Positions 1 to 5,279 of a DNA stretch of 8,664 nucleotides are shown in pieces. Under the pieces are notes generated by a model. It saw only the letters and a program-made list of their open reading frames with translations, did not search any database and had not been told where the DNA came from. The translations under genes were made by a program, and so were the position numbers. Position 1 is the stretch's first letter. Every line of letters starts with the position of its first letter. This stretch comes from Spirochaetaceae bacterium. Lineage in GTDB: Bacteria > Spirochaetota > Spirochaetia > Treponematales > Breznakiellaceae. The stretch lies in the NCBI GenBank assembly GCA_031284295.1, contig JAITAE010000038.1, forward strand, positions 1 through 8,664, written 5' to 3'.

Positions 1-125
1 ACCGCTTCAATGATGAGCCGCACGGCGTTTTCAATGTCGGCTTCCGTTTTTACCGGAAAGCGCGTAGTCCCTATTCCAAGGGCCGAAAGCATTTTTCCTG
101 TTTTTCCAAACTGCCTGTACCGCAT
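1..125 (-). CDS. Aldo/keto reductase, N-terminal fragment (cut by window edge)
   Basis: The reverse strand from 125 reads 41 codons without a stop and runs off the window. The translation contains GKTGKMLSALGIGTTRFP. This matches the N-terminal signature of bacterial aldo/keto reductases (Y-R-x-x-G-K-T-G-x-x-x-S-x-L-G-x-G-T-x-R-F-P), which form the first beta strand and NAD(P)H-dependent barrel entry of the family. Such enzymes reduce aldehydes or ketones in the cytoplasm; the substrate cannot be told from this piece. Many relatives with this N-terminus also carry a C-terminal 4Fe-4S domain, which cannot be checked here. The ATG at 125-123 has a GGAG 10 bases upstream (complement of 136-139). 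That site lies inside the end of the preceding small frame, whose TAA (129-127) is one base from this ATG. It lies on the same strand as the LacI-type gene at 712-1707, which might regulate it. Confidence 0.8.
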   Translation of the reverse strand, partial: MRYRQFGKTGKMLSALGIGTTRFPVKTEADIENAVRLIIEA

Positions 126-126
126 A

Positions 127-351
127 TTATAATTGCTCCACCGAAGGAGGATCTTGAGCAACGGGCCCTAAGAACCTCTGCACGCTTCCGCGTACGAGAT
201 CCAGGGCGGGGAGGTCTATATTCCTGTTAATTTTTTGTTGCCGTGGATAATTCTTTGTCATTTTTACAATAACCTGTAATTCGTGAACAATATGGCTCAA
301 CGCCGCAAGTCGGACCGCCATAGATTTCCTTTTTGTAGCAAATATGCCCAA
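127..351 (-). pseudogene. 74-codon frame before the aldo/keto reductase, probable gene remnant
   Basis: An open frame of 74 codons starts at a TTG (351-349) with a weak AAGGG upstream and ends in TAA at 129-127. I do not recognise the product. It is predicted soluble and mixed in charge, with no signal peptide or membrane segment. Near its start it reads ATKRKSMAVRLA, and the same peptide (ATKRESMAVRLA) ends the 46-codon frame just upstream. This is because the underlying 37 bp are repeated 66 bp apart, and an in-frame TGA (369-367) separates the two copies. The simplest reading is one ancestral gene whose coding sequence was interrupted by the repeat and then decayed. The end of the frame carries the aldo/keto reductase ribosome binding site, so the two may once have been translationally coupled. 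It may also be non-coding. Confidence 0.3.
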
Positions 352-412
352 CGCTACCCTTGACCATCACGCAAGCCGGACCGCCATAGATTCCCTTTTT
401 GTAGCAGGACAT
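227..412 (-). CDS. Possible small cysteine-rich repeat peptide (61 codons)
   Basis: This alternative minus-strand frame crosses both copies of the 37-bp repeat without a stop. An ATG at 412-410 is preceded by AAGGGGA, with about 4 bases between AGGGG and the ATG, which is close but plausible. The 61-residue product holds two near-identical 12-residue units, CYKKGIYGGPAC and CYKKEIYGGPTC, and six cysteines at residues 3, 14, 25, 36, 42 and 49. The first four are exactly 11 residues apart. No signal peptide or transmembrane segment is visible. It overlaps the 127-351 and 367-507 frames, so at most one of these readings is likely to be real. Both differences between the repeat copies change the amino acid in this frame (G to E, A to T), which does not favour selection on it. 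I do not recognise a family and regard it as speculative. Confidence 0.2.
   Translation of the reverse strand: MSCYKKGIYGGPACVMVKGSVGHICYKKEIYGGPTCGVEPYCSRITGYCKNDKELSTATKN
304..406. repeat. Two direct copies of a 37-bp repeat, 66-bp period
   Basis: Bases 304-340 and 370-406 match at 35 of 37 positions, with T/C differences at repeat positions 7 and 24. A 29-bp unrelated segment (341-369) separates them. Each copy contains the core CGGACCGCCATAGATT followed by a T-run and GTAGCA. No third copy is seen one period to either side. The 66-bp period is a multiple of three, so both copies are read in the same frame on the minus strand. This fits duplication within a former coding sequence, or a dispersed repeat inserted twice. 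Confidence 0.9.
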
Positions 413-507
413 AATTCCCCTTGTTTTACCGCGTTCACTTCGTCCTCAACCATGATGTTGTCATAGTAAAGTTGTTTGGAAACTTCAGCTTCCGCGCCAA
501 CTTCCAT
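367..507 (-). pseudogene. 46-codon frame ending in the repeat, probable gene remnant
   Basis: An ATG at 507-505 opens a frame that ends at TGA 369-367, directly after the distal copy of the 37-bp repeat. The middle of the product includes SKQLYYDNIMVEDEVNAV, an acidic and helical-looking soluble stretch that reads like real protein. There is no ribosome binding site before the ATG, and the frame continues upstream to a TAA at about 531, so the visible ATG is probably not an original start. It reads in the same frame as the 74-codon piece at 127-351, with the TGA and 5 further codons between it and that TTG start. I take it as the middle part of a broken gene. No family is recognised. Confidence 0.28.
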
Positions 508-541
508 TAAAAAACGCGGTTTTGCCGAACATTAGGTTCGC

Positions 542-610
542 AGGCTCTTAGCCTTTTAAACTACAAGACTGTAATGGACTTTTAGTCCACGACAAGCAAC
601 CGGGTTGTCG
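542..610. repeat. Three small adjacent inverted repeats
   Basis: Three short perfect hairpins lie close together. AGGCT-CTT-AGCCT is at 542-554, and on the plus strand its last T begins a run of four. TGGACT-TTT-AGTCCA is at 575-589. CGACAA-9 bases-TTGTCG is at 590-610. The first has a weak terminator look on the plus strand, but no plus-strand gene lies upstream. All three fall inside the 29-codon frame at 548-637 or at its edge. Their function is unknown. Confidence 0.4.
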
Positions 611-637
611 AACAAGTCTATTTTTCTCATTCATCAT
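548..637 (-). CDS. 29-residue small ORF with a strong ribosome binding site, or 5' end of a broken gene
   Basis: On the minus strand AGGAG (complement of 646-650) sits 8 bases before an ATG at 637-635, an ideal ribosome binding site. A second ATG follows at once. The frame runs 29 residues to TAA at 550-548 and includes LVRQPGCLSWTKSPLQSCSL, which resembles no family I know. It starts 74 bases after the LacI-type gene ends, on the same strand. Because the initiation site is so much better than its short product, it may be the surviving 5' end of a gene whose later parts are the frames at 367-507 and 127-351. Rejoining them would need at least one frameshift and several stop removals. It could also be a genuine leader peptide. 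Confidence 0.3.
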   Translation of the reverse strand: MMNEKNRLVRQPGCLSWTKSPLQSCSLKG

Positions 638-711
638 CTAATCTTCTCCTATAAAAAGTCAAGCGGTGAGCAGGCCTTTAGCCCTTTTCATTCCTCTTTA
701 CCCTGCCCCAT

Positions 712-1707
712 TTAGCTGCTGCCGCGTACAACCAGTTCAGGCTTGATAGTAACGGAAGAAAAGGCGTTGCTTCCGTTGATGCGGCTTTCCAGCAACTGTA
801 CGCAGAGAAGCGCGCACATCTCGCCCTTGTTGTCAACGCTGGTAAGCTCCGGTGAACAGAGCAGGCTGTACTCGCTGTTGTTATAGCCGCTTACGGCAAT
901 ATCATCCGGCACCCTTATCCCGCGCGCCGCGAGTCCCTTCATCACGCCTATCGCCGTTAAATCCTCGCCGCAGACGATGGCGGACGGGCGCGGGTTAAGC
1001 CGCAATATTTCATTCACCGCCGCCGCCCCTCCTTCAAGGCCGTAGCTCGTTGAAAACACGCGATCTTTTGCGTTATCTACGCCCATCCTCTCAAGCGCGC
1101 CGGCAAAACCATTCCACTTCATCTTTGCGCTGCCGGTATTCAGGTCTTTCAGATAGACTATCCCGTCCCGCTGCCGTCCGCGCGCCGCCATGTGTTTTAC
1201 GGCAAGCTCCGCCCCCGCGTAGTCATCGATCAGCACGGAGTAAGCGTTGGGTATGTCAACCTGGCCGTTAGCGGTGACAAGCGGCAGCCCGCGCAGCGCG
1301 GCGGAGACCTCCGTATCCCCGCATAGGTCGTTGAATACAGAGCCTACAAGGACAACGCCGTCCACCTGTCTGTGCGCGATAGCGCGGGCATACCGGCGAG
1401 TTTCTTCCAACTCGCCGCCTGTGTTGCAGACTATGACATTGTAAGAACGTTTAGAAAATTCCCGCTCTATCGTAAACGCGGTCCTGGAATAGTGCGGCAC
1501 ACGTATGTCCACCGAAAGTATCGCGATGGTTTTCATCGTTTTTGCCACAAGGCCCCGCGCTATGGCGTTCGGCGTGTAGTTATACTTGTCCAGCACGGCC
1601 TGAATCTTCCCGCGCGTCTCGTCCGTCACACGGTCCTTGTTGTTAAGCACCCGCGATACGGTAGAAATGGAAACTTTGGCCTCTTCCGCTATGTCGTAAA
1701 TGTTCAT
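712..1707 (-). CDS. LacI/GalR-family transcriptional regulator
   Basis: This is a complete 331-residue protein of the usual family length (about 330-340). Residues 3-23 form the helix-turn-helix (IYDIAEEAKVSISTVSRVLN), with SISTVSRVLN as the recognition helix. Residues 46-53 (PNAIARGL) are the hinge helix that enters the DNA minor groove. The rest is a periplasmic-binding-protein-like effector domain, including IDDYAGAELAVKHM in the middle and PDDIAVSGYNNSEYS near the C-terminus. Dimers normally bind a palindromic operator and release it, or bind it, on sensing a sugar or related metabolite; the ligand here is unknown. I chose ATG 1707-1705 because GGAGG lies 8 bases upstream. A TTG two codons earlier (1713) would be only 2 bases from it. 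A promoter and a palindrome sit just upstream, suggesting autoregulation. It is transcribed away from the cupin gene and towards the aldo/keto reductase. Confidence 0.94.
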   Translation of the reverse strand: MNIYDIAEEAKVSISTVSRVLNNKDRVTDETRGKIQAVLDKYNYTPNAIARGLVAKTMKTIAILSVDIRVPHYSRTAFTIEREFSKRSYNVIVCNTGGELEETRRYARAIAHRQVDGVVLVGSVFNDLCGDTEVSAALRGLPLVTANGQVDIPNAYSVLIDDYAGAELAVKHMAARGRQRDGIVYLKDLNTGSAKMKWNGFAGALERMGVDNAKDRVFSTSYGLEGGAAAVNEILRLNPRPSAIVCGEDLTAIGVMKGLAARGIRVPDDIAVSGYNNSEYSLLCSPELTSVDNKGEMCALLCVQLLESRINGSNAFSSVTIKPELVVRGSS

Positions 1708-1751
1708 GTCCAAGCCCTCCAGCCCCGAATGCTTTCACTGTCCTTGCCACG

Positions 1752-1761
1752 CCGTATACGG
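1752..1761. promoter_or_regulatory. Palindrome CCGTATACGG, candidate operator of the LacI-type regulator
   Basis: This is a perfect 10-bp palindrome 45 bases upstream of the regulator's ATG. It lies at the expected transcription start of the promoter at 1768-1796, a normal position for repression by blocking. It lacks the central CG common in LacI-family operators, so assignment to this regulator is inferred from position only. Confidence 0.4.
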
Positions 1762-1767
1762 TGGTCA

Positions 1768-1796
1768 ATTGTACCAGCAAAGCGCCATCGTTTCCA
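1768..1796 (-). promoter_or_regulatory. Predicted sigma-70-type promoter of the LacI-type gene
   Basis: On the minus strand a -35 of TGGAAA (complement of 1791-1796, 4/6 match) is followed after 17 bases by a -10 of TACAAT (complement of 1768-1773, 5/6 match). The expected start is near 1761, giving a leader of about 54 bases. Confidence 0.45.
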
Positions 1797-1892
1797 CCCT
1801 GCGCGTTGCCTGCGGCGGGGCTTAAATACGCTGGCGGCTTGGTTATGTCCCTGCTATACGCCGGGTCTTCAATTCTTCTTTAATATGGCGCA

Positions 1893-2017
1893 TCGCCGCT
1901 GCGCGGCGACCGGGCTTTGCGGGGCTGCGCTTCGCTCCGGCCCCGCCTGAGGCGTGGCTGCTACGCACCCCTCCAATCCCTTGCGCGGGCCGGAGTATTA
2001 AAAGCGGCCTGGGCCGC
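1893..2017. repeat. Cluster of GC-rich hairpins in the divergent intergenic region
   Basis: The 382-bp gap between the regulator and the cupin gene contains three strong inverted repeats. TCGCCGC-TGC-GCGGCGA is at 1893-1909. GCGGGGC pairs with GCCCCGC at 1919-1925 and 1940-1946, with an inner GCG-CTT-CGC at 1927-1935. GCGGC-CTGG-GCCGC is at 2005-2016 with flanking pairs. CTCCGGCCCCGC (1935-1946) can also pair with GCGGGCCGGAG (1985-1995) with one bulge, competing with the second hairpin. None is followed by a T-run on either strand, so they are not simple terminators. They may be a REP-like palindromic element, a structured leader, or a protein-binding region. The part between 1797 and 1892 shows nothing clear. 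Confidence 0.6.
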
Positions 2018-2025
2018 GCGCGCCA

Positions 2026-2054
2026 TTGATTGTTACGATGTTTCTCGCTATTCT
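2026..2054 (+). promoter_or_regulatory. Predicted promoter of the cupin gene
   Basis: TTGATT at 2026-2031 (4/6 match to TTGACA) and TATTCT at 2049-2054 (4/6 match to TATAAT) are separated by 17 bases. They lie 36-64 bases before the cupin ATG. This promoter might also drive addB and addA. Confidence 0.4.
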
Positions 2055-2062
2055 GATCAGAA
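2051..2062. promoter_or_regulatory. Perfect 12-bp palindrome TTCTGATCAGAA, candidate operator
   Basis: The site is its own reverse complement over 12 bases and overlaps the predicted -10 and start of the cupin promoter. That position fits a repressor operator. It is unlike the palindrome at 1752-1761, so two different regulators may act here. A weaker stem (AAAGA-4 bases-TCTTT, 2061-2074) follows. Confidence 0.4.
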
Positions 2063-2089
2063 AGACAATTCTTTGACAGGAGGGCGCTC

Positions 2090-2434
2090 ATGCATATTAA
2101 AAGAAATCAGATGACGGTGGAAGACAAGGAAAAGCTGAGGGGAGGGGAAGGGACGGCAAGGTTTACCCACCTTGTTCCGGCTGAGACGCTGGGGCGCGCC
2201 AAACTTTTTTCCGAAATCCGCCTGCCTCCTGGAGCGGCGATCGGCTACCACAGGCACGACGGCGAAACTGAATACTATGTCTTTGTGTCCGGAACCGGCG
2301 TGGTGAACGATAACGGTGATGAATGTACGGTAGTACCGGGCGATGTTACCGTAACAGGCAGCGGCTGTTCACATAGTCTTGCGAATAACGGAAATGAAGA
2401 TTTAGTCCTTCACGCGCTGATAATTTTTGACTAG
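2090..2434 (+). CDS. Small single-domain cupin protein
   Basis: This 114-residue soluble protein has one conserved cupin barrel (cupin_2 type). Motif 1 is exact: G48-x5-H54-x-H56-x4-E61-x6-G68. Motif 2 runs G84-x5-G90-x-G92-x2-H95-x3-N99, with glycine at position 90 where proline is usual. The expected metal ligands H54, H56, E61 and H95 are all present, so it probably binds a divalent metal. Cupins of this size include isomerases, dioxygenases, lyases and sugar- or metabolite-binding proteins, and the sequence alone does not say which. The ATG at 2090 has AGGAGGG with about 6 bases of spacing, which decides the start over the ATG at codon 8. It is divergent from the LacI-type gene and 43 bp upstream of addB on the same strand. 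Confidence 0.9.
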   Translation: MHIKRNQMTVEDKEKLRGGEGTARFTHLVPAETLGRAKLFSEIRLPPGAAIGYHRHDGETEYYVFVSGTGVVNDNGDECTVVPGDVTVTGSGCSHSLANNGNEDLVLHALIIFD

Positions 2435-2441
2435 CGTTTTA

Positions 2442-2465
2442 GCGGCGGGCAGGGGAGGGGCCGCC
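2442..2465 (+). other. GC-rich hairpin between the cupin gene and addB
   Basis: GCGGC (2442-2446) can pair with GCCGC (2460-2464), or GGCGG (2444-2448) with CCGCC (2461-2465). The purine-rich GGGGAGGG lies in the loop. No T-run follows, so it is a poor terminator, and read-through into addB is likely. The loop is the only ribosome-binding-like sequence before the addB ATG, but lies about 18 bases away. Confidence 0.4.
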
Positions 2466-2477
2466 ACTTAGAAATTA

Positions 2478-5279
2478 ATGTACAATCAATCAAATATATT
2501 ACAGATTCTAACGGAAAACTTTGCGGCGGAGGGCGGGAAACAAAATACACGTTTTGTTTTTCCTACGCAAACGGCGGCCTTCTTTTGGGCGCAGAAAGTG
2601 TTAAGCGTTTTTGATCTAAAAACGCTTGCGATGGAACGCTTTATCGCGTGGGACAGATTCAAGGAAAGTTGCATACGGACTGAAATTGAAGGGCTAAAAC
2701 CCGCCAATGCCGTTCATCGCGATATATTTGCGGTAAACCTTGCGGAACGGAACGCGAAACAACAGATGTTCGGGGCGCTCATTCCCCAAAAATATTCCGA
2801 GGACGGGACGATATTCGCGCGGAACATAGCCAGGATGCTGCCGCTGCTGCGGCTTTGGCGCGAAAATTATGAGCGCGTCCGCAAAACGGGTTTTGCGGAC
2901 GGCGGCGCGGCGGACGCGGAAGACAGCGATCTTTTGACGCTGGAAAATGAGTACAAAAACTTTCTTGCAAGCCATAATCTGTTTGAAAGCGCGTGGGAAA
3001 GGCCGCCTTTCAAAGAAACTGAAAACGAATACTTTATTTTTTATCCTGAACTGATAGAGGACTTTGCCGAACACGAAAGCCTGCTAGATTCTGCCAACAT
3101 TCATACCGTAAGGATAGGGGAAGACGCGAAAATAAATCCGTTGACCCTTTTTGATTCGAGCCGCGCCGAAATTCGCGCCGCGATTCTTGAAATAAGGCGG
3201 CTGTACGAACAGGAAAAAATTCCCTACGAAGATATTGCGGTAAGCGTGCCGGAACTTGAAACGCTGGAGCCTTACATAAAACGGGACGCCGCCCTTTACG
3301 ATGTTCCGCTGCATATTCGTTCCGGCAAACCCCTGACGCGCTACGGCGCGGGCAGCTTCTTTTCGCATATAAAAGATGTAGCGGACAATAACTTTTCTTT
3401 TCAGTCGCTCAAGGCGCTGCTGCTTGATAAGCACCTGCCGTGGCGCGAGAGTGAAAAAAATGAGCGCCTGATACGTTTCGGAATCGAAAATAACTGCGTT
3501 TCCGGGTACCGTGAAGGCGGCGTATTAAAAGATGTATGGGAAGAAGCGCTACGCATGGAAAATTCCGAACTGCACCCGTACTACAGGGACATAAAGCGTA
3601 AAATATACAACATCGTCAACGCAAAAAGTTTTGAAGATATACGAAAGTACTATTTTGTTTTTCGCGGTGATTGGGAGGACGGGGAGGGCGCGAGTTTGTT
3701 CCTGAAAAGCGCCTGTTCCGCGGAAAGCTACGATGTGATGGCCCGCTGTATCGAAGAATTATCGTCGCTGATACGGATACAAGACATGATTCCGGACATA
3801 CAAATTTCCGGCGTACTTTCTTTTTATAATGATTTGCTGAATGAAAGACAGTATGTGCCGGAACGTGAGGGGGGCGGCGTAAACGTGTTTCAGTACAGGG
3901 TGGCGGCCGCCGCTCCGTTTGCCGCGCATTTTGTACTGAACGCCAATCAAAAAAGCGCCTCCGTTGTCTACCGGGGCCTTAAGTTCCTGCGCCCTGACAA
4001 GCGAAAGAAACTCGGCCTTACCGAAGACGATTACGATGCGTCCCCCGCATTTTTCCGCGCTTACGGGGCAGGCTTGGGGCCTGCGGACGGTAAGTATGTC
4101 CGGTACAGCGCATCTTCGTTTACTTTTTCCGGCTGGACTATGCCCCACAGCCTTTTTAACAGGGACTGCGTTAAGCCTGAGCCTGGCCGGGCCGGGCCGG
4201 ACGCCTATGTCGAGGAAAAATCCTGGTGGACGGACCCCGCTAATCCGTTCCCTGCTCGTCTTTTTCGGATGCAAAAAGAATCTTTTAATTTTTGGAACTC
4301 GGCGTTAATTGAATCTTCGTTTAACTTTGTGTACGCGCCGTTTGCCGCGGCGGAAGAACATTCCGGCGTGATCGCCCTGCTGCGCGAGGCGATCCGCGAA
4401 AAAAAATACCGGGACGACAAACTCCGTGTTTCGGCGAGCGGCTTGCAATCTTTTTACACCTGCGCGGTTTTCTGGCTCTTTGAGAATATTTTTGAGATAG
4501 AGGAGGAATCGCTTGAGGCGTTGCTGCTAGACGACATATCGAAAGGGCTTCTTTTTCATACAATACTTTACAATCTGTACCAGCGCATAAAAACTGAAGA
4601 TAAAATATTTGAGGCGCGGAATATCGAAAAATACAGGACCTGGGTAAAAATATACACGGAACAGGCGGCGGCGGAATACAGAGCCTTCCGCGGACCGCTC
4701 TGCGTACCGTTGATAAGCGCGATGACAAGGGGCATTGAGCGTCATATATCGGAATTGCTGGAAACTGAGTGTAAAAAATTTTCAGGATACTCTGTATCGG
4801 AACTGGAGGCGGAAAAAACGGTAGAGTACGCGGACTTTATCCTGAACGGGCGGCTTGACAGGGTATCGGTTTCAGCGGAAGGCGGCCCGTGCATCGTCGA
4901 TTATAAGGTCGGCAAGGCGCCCGCAAAAAAAGATTGTATGCTGACGGACGACGGCAGACTCACAAATTTTCAGATTCCGGTATACATAAAGCTGTACGAA
5001 GAAGCCCACGGTTTGCCTGTTGAAGAGGCTGTATTTCTGAGCATCGTAAGGCACGAGGCACAGATAATTCTGGACGGCGGCAAAATGAGCCGTGACGCTT
5101 ACCAGCCCGTGATGGAGACGCTGGAAGCGTACCTTGAAGATTACAATAAAAAAATAAAAGCGCTGGATTTCAGGAAAAAGGACGTTGAGTTTTTGGTCTG
5201 CGCGGACTGCATTTACAAAAAAATATGCCGCACAACATTTTCGTTAAACGAAACAAGGGGACAATTTTATGGCGCTTGA
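2478..5279 (+). CDS. addB: AddB-type subunit of the AddAB helicase-nuclease
   Basis: This 933-residue protein pairs with AddA to resect double-strand DNA ends for RecA-dependent recombination. The long N-terminal region corresponds to the degenerate helicase part. The Walker A G-x-x-G-x-G-K-T is absent, and the matching place near residues 27-40 reads FVFPTQTAAFFWAQ. The C-terminal PD-(D/E)XK nuclease domain is intact: C662 in FYTCAVFWLF, H694 in GLLFHTIL, D794 in GRLDRV, D808-Y-K810 in IVDYKVGK, and Q832/Y836 in QIPVY. The cysteines C908-x2-C911-x5-C917, with C662, match the 4Fe-4S cluster of AddB proteins. It is shorter than Bacillus subtilis AddB (about 1,170 residues). An in-frame stop at 2469-2471 makes 2478 the first possible ATG, but no ribosome binding site lies at normal distance, so the exact start is less sure. 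It overlaps addA by 11 bp. Confidence 0.87.
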   Translation: MYNQSNILQILTENFAAEGGKQNTRFVFPTQTAAFFWAQKVLSVFDLKTLAMERFIAWDRFKESCIRTEIEGLKPANAVHRDIFAVNLAERNAKQQMFGALIPQKYSEDGTIFARNIARMLPLLRLWRENYERVRKTGFADGGAADAEDSDLLTLENEYKNFLASHNLFESAWERPPFKETENEYFIFYPELIEDFAEHESLLDSANIHTVRIGEDAKINPLTLFDSSRAEIRAAILEIRRLYEQEKIPYEDIAVSVPELETLEPYIKRDAALYDVPLHIRSGKPLTRYGAGSFFSHIKDVADNNFSFQSLKALLLDKHLPWRESEKNERLIRFGIENNCVSGYREGGVLKDVWEEALRMENSELHPYYRDIKRKIYNIVNAKSFEDIRKYYFVFRGDWEDGEGASLFLKSACSAESYDVMARCIEELSSLIRIQDMIPDIQISGVLSFYNDLLNERQYVPEREGGGVNVFQYRVAAAAPFAAHFVLNANQKSASVVYRGLKFLRPDKRKKLGLTEDDYDASPAFFRAYGAGLGPADGKYVRYSASSFTFSGWTMPHSLFNRDCVKPEPGRAGPDAYVEEKSWWTDPANPFPARLFRMQKESFNFWNSALIESSFNFVYAPFAAAEEHSGVIALLREAIREKKYRDDKLRVSASGLQSFYTCAVFWLFENIFEIEEESLEALLLDDISKGLLFHTILYNLYQRIKTEDKIFEARNIEKYRTWVKIYTEQAAAEYRAFRGPLCVPLISAMTRGIERHISELLETECKKFSGYSVSELEAEKTVEYADFILNGRLDRVSVSAEGGPCIVDYKVGKAPAKKDCMLTDDGRLTNFQIPVYIKLYEEAHGLPVEEAVFLSIVRHEAQIILDGGKMSRDAYQPVMETLEAYLEDYNKKIKALDFRKKDVEFLVCADCIYKKICRTTFSLNETRGQFYGA
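4185..4200. repeat. Short tandem repeat GGCCG x 3 within addB
   Basis: A 5-bp unit is repeated three times plus one base, encoding a Gly/Pro/Arg-rich loop just before the nuclease half. Gain or loss of one unit would shift the frame. Confidence 0.6.

Noticed and set aside
304..406. Minimal CRISPR array (37-bp repeats, 29-bp spacer)
   Set aside because: There are only two imperfect copies with no dyad symmetry, no third repeat and no cas genes. The repeats stay in one reading frame with the flanking codons.
1372..1950. 192-codon plus-strand reading frame opposite the regulator
   Set aside because: It lies antisense to the clear LacI-type gene, has an Arg/Cys-rich composition typical of a shadow frame, and ends in the GC-rich hairpin cluster.
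2442..2465. Rho-independent terminator after the cupin gene
   Set aside because: The stem is only about 5 bp with a 13-base loop, and no T-run follows.
3759..4274. 171-codon minus-strand frame within addB, and similar long antisense frames at 5500-6048 and 7273-7725
   Set aside because: They are shadows of the well-supported addB and addA frames, with no ribosome binding sites or recognisable motifs.
4399..4406. Run of eight A in addB as a programmed frameshift site
   Set aside because: The AddB frame continues intact to the nuclease and cysteine motifs, and no stimulatory structure or short alternative product is evident.
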